Positions 27,488 through 35,297 are shown, counted from the first letter of the stretch. The stretch is DNA of 64,000 nucleotides from Bacteroidaceae bacterium (GCA_017453465.1 JAFTEV010000028.1:1-64000), one strand, 5' to 3'. Translations and numbers: made by a program. Notes: generated by a model not told the origin, from the letters alone.

Positions 27488-27891
27488 TCCTCTCTCTTCA
27501 ACGTAAAGGGTTTAGGCAGCTTCACATACTTCTTGTTGGCAACGCCCTTGATGTAGGAGCCGCCCACCTGCTTCAGGCTGACACCATCGGCTGTCAACTT
27601 AATCTCCAGGTCTTGCGCATCGGCTCCGCGCTCGCTCACGGCGCGCACCACGGCCTTCTTTTCGTCCAGCGACTTCACACGCATGATGAGCCATGAGCCG
27701 TTCAGGTTGCCCTGCAAGTAGCCGTAGCAGCTGTCCAGCTCCAGTCCCGGCACGGGGATGTCCTTTTGCTCCAGGTGGAACTTTCCACGGATGTTCAGCT
27801 CTTTGTTAAAGAAGGAGCCGTTGTACAGGCTCTGCGCCTCGGCTGTGATGGCTGCCTCCAGCATCAGCAGCAGGAATAAAGTTTTCTTCAT
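27484..27891 (-). CDS. Small secreted protein of unknown function
   Basis: A 135-residue protein with a signal peptide (MKKTLFLLLMLEAAITAEAQ) and a beta-rich mature part (FFNKELNIRGKFHLEQKDIP, GSYIKGVANKKYVKLPKPF). I do not recognise the family. The frame is open to 28008, but the -7 box at 27957 and the signal peptide fix the start at 27891. It overlaps the helicase start (ATGA, 27484-27487), so the helicase depends on this promoter. Confidence 0.7.
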   Translation of the reverse strand: MKKTLFLLLMLEAAITAEAQSLYNGSFFNKELNIRGKFHLEQKDIPVPGLELDSCYGYLQGNLNGSWLIMRVKSLDEKKAVVRAVSERGADAQDLEIKLTADGVSLKQVGGSYIKGVANKKYVKLPKPFTLKREE

Positions 27892-27956
27892 CGTTCTGTT
27901 TCTTCTTAATGGTTGCACACGCTCGCCGCAGGGACACCCCTGTGGCCGAGTAGCCG

Positions 27957-27964
27957 CAAAGGTA
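27957..27964 (-). promoter_or_regulatory. Promoter -7 box for the secreted protein and helicase
   Basis: TACCTTTG on the minus strand, 65 bases before the ATG at 27891. Confidence 0.7.
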
Positions 27965-28039
27965 CAAAGTTTCAGCCGCACAGCCAAACAAAAGGGACAA
28001 AAATTCAACGGAAAACCATTTTCGCTGGCTTACCAAACG

Positions 28040-28168
28040 AGTCGCATAGGCAAATATTCTATAAATCATTGTTTGATTCTTAAGAATCGCACAATGATTC
28101 TTAAGAATCAAACAATGATTTACAAGAATCAAACAATGATTCTTAGTTTTATTGCCTATGCGGGCGCG
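28040..28168. repeat. 21-base tandem array flanked by inverted ATTGCCTATGCG arms
   Basis: About four 21-base units occupy 28065-28145; the conserved part is ACAATGATTCTTAAGAATC. They are bracketed by CGCATAGGCAA (28043-28053) and its inverse TTGCCTATGCG (28151-28161), so the element has terminal inverted repeats. It fills the spacer between divergent genes (27891 and 28274); apart from the promoters nothing else is seen in this 380-base gap. No transposase is associated. Confidence 0.8.
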
Positions 28169-28240
28169 ATGATTCTGAAGTGAAAAAGAAAAATCTCAGC
28201 AAAATGGCAGGTTTTATTCTGCTGTGTGAGAGAAAATTCG

Positions 28241-28248
28241 TACCTTTG
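28241..28248 (+). promoter_or_regulatory. HAD phosphatase promoter -7 box
   Basis: TACCTTTG followed by CGGGC, 26 bases before the ATG at 28274. Confidence 0.75.
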
Positions 28249-28273
28249 CGGGCAAACTGGAAAGGATTTTTGA

Positions 28274-29089
28274 ATGATGGCAGACTACAAACTCATAGCA
28301 CTGGACATTGACGGCACGCTGGCCAGGAACGACCGCACGGTGTCGCAGGTGACGATTGATACACTGGTGGAGGCACAGCGGCGGGGCGTGCGCGTGGTGA
28401 TCGCTTCGGGACGGCCAACCTATGGCATTGCGCCCGTGGCCGACGCGCTGCGGCTGGCAGAGTTTGGCGGATTTGTTCTGGCTTTTAACGGAGGCGAAAT
28501 CTGGAACTGGCAGACACGGGAATGTCTGTACAGCCACACGCTGCCCGACGAGGTCATCCCTATATTATATAATAGTACACGCGAGGCAGGACTGGAAATC
28601 ATGACCTACTGCGGTGCACACATCATGACGGAACGGGCCAGCAACCGCTACATCCAGCTGTCTTCGGCTCGCAACGGGATGCAGGTGAGGCAGGTGGAGG
28701 ACTTCTTGCAGGAGGTGGAGCGACCCCTGTCGAAGTGCATGATTGTAGGCGAACCGACAGAGGTGCAGCGGTTTGAACCTGTGCTGAAAGCGAAGTTGCA
28801 GGGCAGGGCAAATGCTTACCGCAGTGAGCCGTTCTATCTGGAAGTGGTGCCACAGGGCATTGACAAGGCGCAGTGTCTGGAGTTCCTGCTGGAGCGGCTG
28901 GGACTCGCGGCCAGTCAGCTCATGGCGTGCGGCGACGGCTACAACGATGTCTCCATGATTCGGCTGGCCGGCCTGGGCGTGGCAATGGGCAATGCGCAGG
29001 AGAGCATAAAGCAAGCCGCCGACTACATTACGTTGAGTAATGAAGCCGACGGCGTTGCCGATGCGGTGCGCAGGTTCTGCCTCAGTTAG
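28274..29089 (+). CDS. Cof-type HAD-IIB phosphatase
   Basis: A 271-residue haloacid dehalogenase phosphatase. Motif I is ALDIDGTLARND with the nucleophile Asp, motif II is VVIASGRPTYG, a conserved Lys stands in the DKAQCLEFLLERLG region, and motif III/IV is ACGDGYNDVSMIRLAG. The alpha/beta cap between motifs II and III is of type C2B. Such enzymes act on sugar phosphates or flavin intermediates; no substrate can be assigned. ATG 28277 is an alternative start. Its 3' end overlaps the convergent LTXXQ gene by four bases. Confidence 0.92.
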   Translation: MMADYKLIALDIDGTLARNDRTVSQVTIDTLVEAQRRGVRVVIASGRPTYGIAPVADALRLAEFGGFVLAFNGGEIWNWQTRECLYSHTLPDEVIPILYNSTREAGLEIMTYCGAHIMTERASNRYIQLSSARNGMQVRQVEDFLQEVERPLSKCMIVGEPTEVQRFEPVLKAKLQGRANAYRSEPFYLEVVPQGIDKAQCLEFLLERLGLAASQLMACGDGYNDVSMIRLAGLGVAMGNAQESIKQAADYITLSNEADGVADAVRRFCLS

Positions 29090-29628
29090 GCCAGCGCGTT
29101 CTTCTTCTGTTTCTTGTGTTTTTTGTGCTTGGCGGCAGTGTTGGCGTCGTCCTTCTTGTGTTCGCCGCGCTTCTTCCACTTGCCGTCGCCCTTCTTGGGA
29201 GCAAAGTTGCGCAGGGCGCGCATATTGAACTTCGTGATGGCCATGCGTGCTTTGTAAATCTTTTCCCACGTCAGCACCTTGGCGAACTTCTTGTAGTAGG
29301 CCACCTCAATCTTTCGGTTTTCCACCTGTAGCTCTGTGGTCTTCGTGACGATTTGCTCAAATTCGGCCTCCGTCTTGGCGTTCTTGCCCGACCGCATGAG
29401 TTCTCGTTCCTGGTCCATCAGCTTGCGTTGCGCGTCCATCATCTCAGTGAGCAGGGGGAAGAACTTCTGTTGCTCGTTGGCCGTCAAGTTGGCTTCCTTC
29501 GTGATGTATTCCTGCATCTTCTGGCGGTACTCTTCTGGTGAAAACTCCTTGCGCCCGTGGTCTTTCTTCTGTGCAGCCATGCCCAAGGTCATCAACAGGC
29601 AGGCCAGTGTGAATAATACCTTTTTCAT
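29086..29628 (-). CDS. LTXXQ/Spy-like periplasmic protein
   Basis: A 180-residue protein with a signal peptide (MKKVLFTLACLLMTLGMAAQ), a helical body with an LTxxE/Q motif (KEANLTANEQQKFFPLLTEM) as in CpxP/Spy envelope-stress chaperones, and a Lys/His-rich tail (KHKKHKKQKK) that could bind metal or polyanions. It is the third gene after an ECF sigma factor and a membrane-anchored acidic protein, so it is probably an output or sensor of that system. The Spy-like assignment is by pattern only. Confidence 0.72.
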   Translation of the reverse strand: MKKVLFTLACLLMTLGMAAQKKDHGRKEFSPEEYRQKMQEYITKEANLTANEQQKFFPLLTEMMDAQRKLMDQERELMRSGKNAKTEAEFEQIVTKTTELQVENRKIEVAYYKKFAKVLTWEKIYKARMAITKFNMRALRNFAPKKGDGKWKKRGEHKKDDANTAAKHKKHKKQKKNALA

Positions 29629-29643
29629 TTTTCTGTAAGTTTT

Positions 29644-29671
29644 ATGGTTAATGGTTAATAGTGAATGGTTC
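29644..29671. repeat. Heptamer array ATGGTTA
   Basis: Units ATGGTTA, ATGGTTA, ATAGTGA and ATGGTTC follow at a seven-base period in the 56-base gap between the anti-sigma-like gene and the LTXXQ gene. Confidence 0.7.
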
Positions 29672-29684
29672 TGTGTTATGGGGT

Positions 29685-30113
29685 TTAGTATTCGCTGCCT
29701 GAGAGATAGTTGTACACGTCGGCTTCGCTCACCATGGAGTAGCTCAACAGTTCTTCGGCATACTCTTCGTCGTATTCTTCGCTCAGGGCCACATTGCTTT
29801 CGCTGCTGGCCAGCAGGGGGTCGTCGCTGCCACCCATGTAGTGCACTCCCACGAAGGCCAGTGCGATGCAGGCTGCTGCGGCTGCTGCCCAGCGGACGAA
29901 TGGATGCTTCCGGCTCTTGCCGCCCGTGATGCTGACGACGCGAGCTTTGTTTTCCTCGGCAGCGGTGGGTTCGCTGGTCTCCTCGGCTGGAATCTGCTGC
30001 ATGATGCGTGCAGTGAGTTCCTCGAAATATCCCTCTGGCACCTTGAGCGGACTGGCATTTGTGATGCCCAGCTCTTCAAGCGGTCTGTTCTCGTTGTTCA
30101 TGTTCGTTTTCAT
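29685..30113 (-). CDS. Single-pass membrane protein, putative anti-sigma factor
   Basis: A 142-residue protein with a cytoplasmic N-terminal part (LEELGITNASPLKVPEGYFEELTARIM), one membrane helix (about residues 72-90, FVRWAAAAAACIALAFVGV) and an acidic periplasmic tail (EEYDEEYAEELLSYSMVSEA). The GYFEEL motif before a membrane helix is common in Bacteroidota proteins encoded after ECF sigma genes. It overlaps the sigma gene by four bases (30110-30113). No ZAS zinc motif is visible, so the anti-sigma role is inferred from position and topology. Confidence 0.7.
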   Translation of the reverse strand: MKTNMNNENRPLEELGITNASPLKVPEGYFEELTARIMQQIPAEETSEPTAAEENKARVVSITGGKSRKHPFVRWAAAAAACIALAFVGVHYMGGSDDPLLASSESNVALSEEYDEEYAEELLSYSMVSEADVYNYLSGSEY

Positions 30114-30676
30114 ATTGCTTTGAAAAATTTAGTTATCTTTTCTACTGCGAGGTGGTAGGAAGCCTTGAGTGCTCCGACCGAAGTGCCCGTCACGCTGGAC
30201 ATATCTTCGTACTTCATCTCGTCGAAATACTTCATGGTGAAGACGGCCTTCTGTTTGGCTGGCAGCAGTGCGATGGCCTGTTGCAGCAGCAGTTGGGTCT
30301 TGTCGCCGTCGATGTACTCATCGCTTTCAATCTGCATGGCGTAGGAGTTTGTTCCGCCCTCGTCGTTATCGTCTCCGTCAGCGTCCAGCGAGAGGGTTTC
30401 CCTTTGCTGCTTCAGGAACGTGATGCTTTCGTTGTAGGCGATTCGGTAGAGCCAGGTGGAGAGTTTGCTGTCTCCTGCAAAGCCGTCGATGCTTCGCCAT
30501 GCCTTCAGGAGCGTGTTCTGCAAGATGTCGTCCGCATCGTCGTGGTTCTGCACCATGTGTCGGATTTGCCAGTAGAGCGTCCTGCTATATTGATTCACCA
30601 CAGCCTCGAATGCCCGTCGTTTCTCTCGCGGTTCCTTCAGCCTTCGGATGATGTCGTCTTCGTCAAATTTACTCAT
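30110..30676 (-). CDS. ECF RNA polymerase sigma factor
   Basis: A 188-residue sigma-70 family ECF factor with region 2 (YSRTLYWQIRHMVQNHDDADDILQNTLLKAW, SKLSTWLYRIAYNES) and region 4 (ALLPAKQKAVFTMKYFDEMKYEDMSSVTGTSVGALKASYH). An acidic linker (DADGDDNDEGG) lies between. It heads a three-gene unit with an anti-sigma-like protein and a Spy-like protein, which points to envelope stress. Its leader carries a small ORF and a terminator-like hairpin. The first bases AATGAGTAAATT also open the leader ORF. Confidence 0.9.
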   Translation of the reverse strand: MSKFDEDDIIRRLKEPREKRRAFEAVVNQYSRTLYWQIRHMVQNHDDADDILQNTLLKAWRSIDGFAGDSKLSTWLYRIAYNESITFLKQQRETLSLDADGDDNDEGGTNSYAMQIESDEYIDGDKTQLLLQQAIALLPAKQKAVFTMKYFDEMKYEDMSSVTGTSVGALKASYHLAVEKITKFFKAI

Positions 30677-30724
30677 TGGGTAACACCGTTGTTTGTCCTT
30701 GTGACTCCCGTTTCCGGGAAAGGT

Positions 30725-30829
30725 TTAATCGAGCACCAGAAAAAAACGAAAAAGCCCCTCTGAAGTGTGCACTTCGGAGGAGCCTGCCTGGGATAAAAGC
30801 CTGATGATGATTCCATAGAATTTACTCAT
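30725..30829 (-). CDS. Putative 34-residue leader peptide of the ECF operon
   Basis: An ATG 16 bases after the -7 box opens a 34-codon frame that begins MSKFYGIIIRLLSQ and ends before the sigma gene. The second half of the frame runs through a terminator-like hairpin, the layout of a translational attenuator. Its first 12 bases match those around the sigma start, and MSKF plus a later IIRxL pattern is shared by both peptides, so it may be a partial duplication. Whether it is translated is unknown. Confidence 0.4.
   Translation of the reverse strand: MSKFYGIIIRLLSQAGSSEVHTSEGLFRFFLVLD
30738..30783 (-). terminator. Terminator-like hairpin in the ECF operon leader
   Basis: On the minus strand, an approximately 15-base-pair stem with G-U pairs (30768-30783 with 30752-30767) around a short loop is followed by CTTTTT and a second T-run. 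It lies between the promoter at 30845 and the sigma ATG at 30676, so it could act as an attenuator. Confidence 0.6.
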
Positions 30830-30844
30830 TTGTAGTTTACAAGG

Positions 30845-30852
30845 CAAAGTTA
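30845..30852 (-). promoter_or_regulatory. ECF operon promoter -7 box
   Basis: TAACTTTG on the minus strand. A start near 30838 gives a leader of about 160 bases before the sigma gene. The rest of the 30677-30990 gap holds the leader ORF, hairpin, and A/T-rich DNA. Confidence 0.6.
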
Positions 30853-30964
30853 CTACTTATTCTTGACTTTCAAAATAAAAAAATCTTTTTTCTTTCAAAA
30901 ACAACAAATACAACGCAACCCGCCAAAAAAGCCCAGAAAATTTGCGTAAAAACTCTGAAGGCTG

Positions 30965-30972
30965 TATATTTG
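30965..30972 (+). promoter_or_regulatory. Promoter -7 box of the dockerin-FISUMP gene
   Basis: TATATTTG then CAAC, 19 bases before the ATG at 30991; excludes the 30970 start. Confidence 0.6.
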
Positions 30973-30990
30973 CAACAAAAATCCAAAAGA

Positions 30991-31743
30991 ATGAATACAA
31001 TCAAACACATGCTGCTGCTTGCAGCACCCCTGCTGCCCATGTCCATGAGCGCACAAGCCATTAACGGCGACCTGAATCACAATGGCGATTTGGATGTGGA
31101 AGACATCACCTTGCTCATTAATGGTTATTTGACAGGTGAGAAAGAGTATTTTAATGGTGACAGTGACAAAGTCCACGAAGCCGTTGACCTCGGTCTCTCC
31201 GTGAAATGGGCAACCATGAACATCGGTGCAAACGCTCCCGAAGAATATGGCGACCACTTTGCCTGGGGCGAGACCACAGCAAAGACAGACTACAGCTTGG
31301 GCACCTACAAATGGACTCAAGGCGACAGTAGGACATTGACCAAGTACAATACCTCATCCAATTACAGCGACACAACTCCCGACAACAAAACTCAGCTTGA
31401 GCTTGCTGACGATGCAGCCCAGGCTAACTGGGGCGGCGCGTGGCGTATGCCGACCTATGAAGAGATGACAGAACTTCGCGAAAAGTGTAAATGGACTTGG
31501 ACAACCGTGAACGGTGTGAACGGAATGAATGTGACAGGACCTTCAGGCAATTCTATATTCATGCCTGCAGCTGGGTATCGCAGCGACACAAGGCTCTTCG
31601 ATGCAAACAGCTGCTGCAACTATTGGTCAAGTTCTCTTAATGAGTCCAAACCAACCCGCGCTTGGAGCTTCTATTCGAACTACGGGAGTTTGGAAGATTT
31701 TCATCGTGAACAAGGGCGAAGTGTTCGCGCCGTTTGCCCGTAG
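30991..31743 (+). CDS. Secreted protein with dockerin-like motif and FISUMP/DUF1566 domain
   Basis: A 250-residue exported protein: signal peptide (residues 1-22, ending MSAQA), then one dockerin-like calcium-binding repeat (GDLNHNGDLDVEDITLLINGYL, truncated here as two overlapping pieces), then a domain of about 200 residues beginning EAVDLGLSVKWATMNIGAN and including WRMPTYEEMTEL and YWSSS, which matches the Fibrobacter succinogenes major paralogous / DUF1566 type found in many Bacteroidota surface proteins. Only one calcium-loop copy is present where true dockerins have two, so cohesin binding is doubtful. Confidence 0.75.
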   Translation: MNTIKHMLLLAAPLLPMSMSAQAINGDLNHNGDLDVEDITLLINGYLTGEKEYFNGDSDKVHEAVDLGLSVKWATMNIGANAPEEYGDHFAWGETTAKTDYSLGTYKWTQGDSRTLTKYNTSSNYSDTTPDNKTQLELADDAAQANWGGAWRMPTYEEMTELREKCKWTWTTVNGVNGMNVTGPSGNSIFMPAAGYRSDTRLFDANSCCNYWSSSLNESKPTRAWSFYSNYGSLEDFHREQGRSVRAVCP

Positions 31744-31799
31744 TTCACGAACCTTTTAGCTTGGCGTTAGCCATATTTAGTACAACTGTAGCACAACAT

Positions 31800-31885
31800 G
31801 GCTTCGTTGCAGTAGCAATGCTGTGCCAGCCCCCCACAAAGTTCTCCCGCTGCAATGGGTGAACTTTGTGGGGGGCTGGCAATGG
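31800..31885. repeat. Hairpin of the GCAATGCAGTGCC family
   Basis: A perfect 19-base-pair stem (31826-31844 with 31861-31879) around a 16-base loop, preceded by AGTAGCAATGCTGTGCC and containing GAACTTTG. It follows the plus-strand gene ending at 31743 and probably limits its transcript. Relatives stand in the convergent gaps at 7320 and 40240. Confidence 0.75.
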
Positions 31886-31893
31886 ACACTAAT

Positions 31894-31933
31894 CAAAAAA
31901 GAATCTCTGCAAACTTCTGTTTACAGAGATTCT
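31894..31933 (-). terminator. tRNA-His terminator
   Basis: Stem AGAATCTCTG (31900-31909) with 31924-31933, then a run of six T on the minus strand, just downstream of tRNA-His. Confidence 0.8.
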
Positions 31934-31938
31934 TGAGG

Positions 31939-32013
31939 GGTGGAGGGTGGGACTCGAACCCACGACATTCAGAACCACAATCTGACGCTCTAACCAACTG
32001 AACTACATCCACC
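31939..32013 (-). tRNA. tRNA-His (GTG)
   Basis: A 75-base cloverleaf including the extra 5' G typical of tRNA-His: D arm GTTCAGTTGGTTAGAGC, anticodon stem-loop TCAGA-TTGTGGT-TCTGA with anticodon GTG, T arm GTGGGTTCGAGTCCCAC. CCA is not encoded. One mismatch is seen in the acceptor stem. Promoter box at 32041, terminator at 31894. Confidence 0.95.
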
Positions 32014-32040
32014 GTGTAGCTTCCTTGCGGAAAGCGAGTG

Positions 32041-32048
32041 CAAAGGTA
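32041..32048 (-). promoter_or_regulatory. tRNA-His promoter -7 box
   Basis: TACCTTTG then CACT on the minus strand, about 28 bases before the tRNA 5' end. Confidence 0.75.
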
Positions 32049-32095
32049 CGATGAATATTTGAATTGACCAAATTTTTTTCAAAGAAAATGTTAAA

Positions 32096-32977
32096 CTACG
32101 AATAGATTTCCTTTTTGCCAGCAAGTAATGTGTTCTTCATCAGAGAGCAAATGGTCATGGGGCCAACGCCTCCGGGCACGGGGGTAATGAAGGAACACTT
32201 GGGCGCAACAGCATCGAAATCGACATCACCACAAAGGCGGAAGCCCGATTTGCGTGTGGGGTCGGGCACGCGGGTAGTGCCTACGTCAATGATGACTGCG
32301 CCGGGCTTCACCATGTCGGCCTTGACGAAATGGGGCGAGCCGAGTGCGGCAATGATGATGTCAGCCTGCAGACATTCCTCCTTAATGTTCTTGGAGTGGC
32401 TGTGCAGGACGGTCACTGTGGCATCGCCCGGTGTGCGCTTCTGCATCATAAGCTGTGCCATGGGCTTGCCCACGATGTTGGAGCGACCGAGGATGACGCA
32501 TTTTTTTCCTGACGTTTCAATGCCATAACGTGCCAAGAGGTCTGTGATGCCCAGCGGCGTGGCTGAAATGTAGCAGGGTAGGCCAATGGCCATGCGTCCC
32601 ACATTGATGGGGTGGAAGCCGTCCACGTCCTTGCGATAGTCTATGGCCATGGTCACTTTCTGTTCGCTGATGTGCTTGGGCAGTGGCAGCTGTACGATGA
32701 AGCCGTCAATGTCGGGGTCATTGTTCAGCAGTTCCACTTGGCGCAGGAGGAAGTCCTCGGTGATGTTATCCTCAAAACGAAGCAGGGTGGATTTGAATCC
32801 ACAGGCTTCGCAGGCCAGCACCTTGTTCTTCACGTATGTCTCTGAGCCTCCGTCGTGGCCTACAAGGATGGCTGCAAGATGGGGACGCTTGCCGCCCTTC
32901 TTTACGATTTCTTCTACTTCGGCTGCTATTTCCTGCTTGATGGCAGCAGCTGTGGCTTTTCCGTCGATGATGGTCAT
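32096..32977 (-). CDS. folD: Methylenetetrahydrofolate dehydrogenase/cyclohydrolase
   Basis: Bifunctional one-carbon enzyme interconverting 5,10-methylene-, methenyl- and 10-formyl-tetrahydrofolate. The 293-residue protein has the substrate-site segment [16 protein letters not shown] with the catalytic Lys, PLPKHI, the NADP-binding [14 protein letters not shown] and the signature [14 protein letters not shown]. The start is ATG 32977; the frame is open to 33181 only because it runs through the 3' end of ffh in another frame. ffh ends 23 bases upstream. Confidence 0.96.
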   Translation of the reverse strand: MTIIDGKATAAAIKQEIAAEVEEIVKKGGKRPHLAAILVGHDGGSETYVKNKVLACEACGFKSTLLRFEDNITEDFLLRQVELLNNDPDIDGFIVQLPLPKHISEQKVTMAIDYRKDVDGFHPINVGRMAIGLPCYISATPLGITDLLARYGIETSGKKCVILGRSNIVGKPMAQLMMQKRTPGDATVTVLHSHSKNIKEECLQADIIIAALGSPHFVKADMVKPGAVIIDVGTTRVPDPTRKSGFRLCGDVDFDAVAPKCSFITPVPGGVGPMTICSLMKNTLLAGKKEIYS

Positions 32978-33000
32978 AATCGTTCTGTATGTGTTGTTCT

Positions 33001-34344
33001 TTAGATTTTGGGCATTCCAGGCATTCCCTTCATGCGCTGCATCTGTTTCATGGCAGCGGGGTTGGTTATCATGTGCATCATCTTGCGCATCTGGTCGAAC
33101 TGCTTTGTGATGCGGTTGATTTCGTCCAGACTTACGCCCGAACCCTTGGCTATGCGCTGCTTGCGCGACATATTGATACATTCGGGGTGAGCACGCTCGT
33201 AGGGTGTCATGGAACCAATCATGGCTTCCACGGCTTTGAAGGCATTGTCGTCGATGTCCACGTCTTTCAGGGCTTTGCCCACACCGGGAATCATGGCAGC
33301 CAGATCCTTGATGTTGCCCATCTTCTTGATTTGCCCGATTTGGGTAAGGAAGTCGTTGTAGTCGTATTTGTTCTTGGCAATCTTCTTCTCCAGTCGGCGT
33401 GCCTCTTCTTCGTCGAACTGCTGCTGTGCACGTTCTACGAAGCTGACGATGTCACCCATGCCGAGGATGCGGTCGGCCATGCGCTCCGGGTGGAACACAT
33501 CGAGGGTCTCCATCTTTTCGCCCGTGCCGACAAACTTGATAGGCTTGTCCACCACGGTGCGGATGCTGAGGGCAGCACCGCCGCGTGTGTCGCCGTCGAG
33601 CTTGGTGAGGATTACGCCGTCAATCTCCAGCCTTTCGTTGAACACCTTGGCTGTGGTCACAGCTTCCTGGCCAATCATGGCATCGACCACGAGCAAGGTT
33701 TCCTGTGGTTCGATGGCATCCTTGATGCTGCGAATCTGCACCATCAGTTCCTCGTCGATGGACTGCCGTCCTGCCGTATCGACAATGACCACGTCCTGCC
33801 CGTAAGCTTTGGCAGCCTTGATAGCGTTCTGTGCCACCTGCACGGGGTCGGTGGCTCCTTCTTCCAGATAGCAAGGCACATCTACCTGCTCGGCCAGTAC
33901 GCGCAGCTGCTCCATGGCTGCGGGGCGGAATGTGTCGCAAGCCGCCAGCAGCGGACGCTTGTGCATCTGCTTTTTCAGGTACAACGCCAGTTTAGCCGAC
34001 ATTGTGGTCTTACCGGCACCGTTCAGACCTGCCATGAGGATGATGGCGGGATGTCCCTGCACGTTGAGTTCTGTGCTTTGTCCGCCCATGAGTGCAGCCA
34101 GTTCGTCGTGCACAATCTTCACCATCAGCTGGCTGGGCTTCACGGCTGTCAGCACGTTTTGTCCCAGTGCCTTCTGCTTCACTGTGTCGGTGAAACTCTT
34201 GGCCACCTTGTAGTTCACGTCGGCTTCGAGCAGAGCCTTGCGTACATCCTTTAGCGTTTCTGCTACGTTGATTTCGGTGATTTTACCTTCACCTTTGAGA
34301 ATTTTGAACGAGCGTTCAAGTCGTTCAGACAGGTTTTCAAACAT
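33001..34344 (-). CDS. ffh: Signal recognition particle protein Ffh
   Basis: The SRP54 GTPase that targets membrane proteins to the Sec translocon. In the 447-residue protein the N domain is followed by the G domain with [15 protein letters not shown] (P-loop), [24 protein letters not shown] and [14 protein letters not shown], then the methionine-rich M domain that binds SRP RNA ([19 protein letters not shown] and the Met-rich C-terminus). The matching RNA gene ffs lies about 770 bases away on the other strand. Confidence 0.97.
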   Translation of the reverse strand: MFENLSERLERSFKILKGEGKITEINVAETLKDVRKALLEADVNYKVAKSFTDTVKQKALGQNVLTAVKPSQLMVKIVHDELAALMGGQSTELNVQGHPAIILMAGLNGAGKTTMSAKLALYLKKQMHKRPLLAACDTFRPAAMEQLRVLAEQVDVPCYLEEGATDPVQVAQNAIKAAKAYGQDVVIVDTAGRQSIDEELMVQIRSIKDAIEPQETLLVVDAMIGQEAVTTAKVFNERLEIDGVILTKLDGDTRGGAALSIRTVVDKPIKFVGTGEKMETLDVFHPERMADRILGMGDIVSFVERAQQQFDEEEARRLEKKIAKNKYDYNDFLTQIGQIKKMGNIKDLAAMIPGVGKALKDVDIDDNAFKAVEAMIGSMTPYERAHPECINMSRKQRIAKGSGVSLDEINRITKQFDQMRKMMHMITNPAAMKQMQRMKGMPGMPKI

Positions 34345-34347
34345 ATC

Positions 34348-34983
34348 TTATGATTTCTTTATTCCTTTATAAATAATGCAAGCCATGGCTGCAACGACTG
34401 CTGCGATGGCCACCGCACCAATGATGTGGCTGTAGTGCGAAATGGTCTGAATCAGTTGCTCCTTCGGCATCACCGAGTGGAAGGCGTAGCCAATGCCCGT
34501 GAGAATGCTGTTCCAGAGCGCAGCCCCCAGGCAGGTGTAGAGCACAAACGACCCCAGATTCATCTTGGCCAGTCCAGCCGGAATCGAAATCAGCTGACGG
34601 ATGGCGGGAATCATGCGCCCAATCAGCGTTGACACGGCTCCGTGCTGGTCGAAGTAAGCCTCTGCCTGCTGCACCTTTTCAGCGTCAATCAGACATATAT
34701 GGCCCAGGCGCGAATTGGCAAAGGCATAGACGATGGTGCGCCCCAGTGTGAGCGAAAGCACATAGTTGACCAGTGCACCGATGAGCGCACCCAGGGTTCC
34801 ACACAGTATAATCAGGGGGTAAGACATTTCGCCTGTCTCCGCAGCCATGTATGCAGCTGGCACCATGACCACCTCGGACGGAAAAGGAATGAAACTGGAC
34901 TCAATGGCCATGAAAAGCACAATCCAGCCATAATTTAGGTTGTCGAGGGCACCGCCCACAAGGTTCAGAATAAGTTCTTCCAC
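34348..34983 (-). CDS. DedA family membrane protein
   Basis: A 211-residue membrane protein of the DedA/SNARE-associated family, linked to membrane homeostasis, proton-motive force and undecaprenyl-phosphate or phospholipid flipping. The re-entrant motifs are FMAIESSFIPFPSEVVMVPAAY and GRMIPAIRQLISIPAGLA with the conserved Arg. The -7 box at 35020-35027 overlaps the farthest upstream in-frame codon (TTG 35022), so the GTG at 34983, giving MEELILNLVGG, is the likely start. ffh begins three bases after its stop. Confidence 0.88.
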   Translation of the reverse strand: MEELILNLVGGALDNLNYGWIVLFMAIESSFIPFPSEVVMVPAAYMAAETGEMSYPLIILCGTLGALIGALVNYVLSLTLGRTIVYAFANSRLGHICLIDAEKVQQAEAYFDQHGAVSTLIGRMIPAIRQLISIPAGLAKMNLGSFVLYTCLGAALWNSILTGIGYAFHSVMPKEQLIQTISHYSHIIGAVAIAAVVAAMACIIYKGIKKS

Positions 34984-35019
34984 GTAATAAAAATAGGTGT
35001 AAGTAAATAAAAACTTTTG

Positions 35020-35027
35020 CAAAGGTA
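35020..35027 (-). promoter_or_regulatory. dedA promoter -7 box
   Basis: TACCTTTG then CAAAAG on the minus strand, 37 bases before the GTG start. Probably drives dedA-ffh-folD. Confidence 0.75.
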
Positions 35028-35089
35028 CGCTTTTTTGCTAATGAGAGCAAAAAAACGCCCGAAATCTTTGCTATTTCGTTAAAAACACC

Positions 35090-35097
35090 TACCTTTG
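35090..35097 (+). promoter_or_regulatory. ffs promoter -7 box
   Basis: TACCTTTG then CACCC, about 19 bases before the SRP RNA stem; back to back with the dedA promoter. Confidence 0.8.
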
Positions 35098-35115
35098 CAC
35101 CCGCAAAACAGACAT

Positions 35116-35211
35116 GGACAAGTCCTGTACGGCCAGCTCCTTGTGAATCCTCCAGGGCTTGACCGCAGCAAAGGCAACAGGTTGTAGCGGCGCGATGCAG
35201 TAAGCTTGTCC
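35116..35211 (+). ncRNA. ffs: Signal recognition particle RNA (small bacterial 4.5S type)
   Basis: A terminal stem GGACAAG (35116-35122) pairs with CTTGTCC (35205-35211). Inside, CCTTGT pairs with ACAGG and the domain IV signature reads CCAGGGCTTGACCGCAGCA, with the asymmetric loop (GCAGCA) that Ffh binds. Length near 96 bases fits the short bacterial SRP RNA. It has its own -7 box and is followed five bases later by tRNA-Thr and then a terminator. Exact ends are estimated from the stem. Confidence 0.85.
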
Positions 35212-35215
35212 ACCC

Positions 35216-35289
35216 GCCTCTTTAGCTCAGTTGGCCAGAGCACGTGATTTGTAATCTCGGGGTCGTTGGTTCGAATCCGACAAGAGGCT
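35216..35289 (+). tRNA. tRNA-Thr (TGT)
   Basis: A 74-base cloverleaf: acceptor GCCTCTT with AAGAGGC, D arm AGCTCAGTTGGCCAGAGC, anticodon loop TTTGTAA (anticodon TGT), T arm TTGGTTCGAATCCGA. CCA is not encoded. It is cotranscribed with ffs. Confidence 0.95.
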
Positions 35290-35297
35290 CAAAAACC

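Noticed and set aside
27490..28008. Longer 174-residue form of the secreted protein
   Set aside because: Its first 39 residues lie across the -7 box at 27957 and would bury the signal peptide.
29102..29140. Another nine-base array in the Lys/His tail of the LTXXQ protein
   Set aside because: The nine-base period follows from repeated Lys-His-Lys codons in A-rich DNA; there is no constant four-base core, so it is not counted with the CTAG/CCGG class.
32978..33181. 68-residue N-terminal extension of FolD
   Set aside because: Lies in the ffh 3' end in another frame and has no family similarity; ATG 32977 gives the normal N-terminus.
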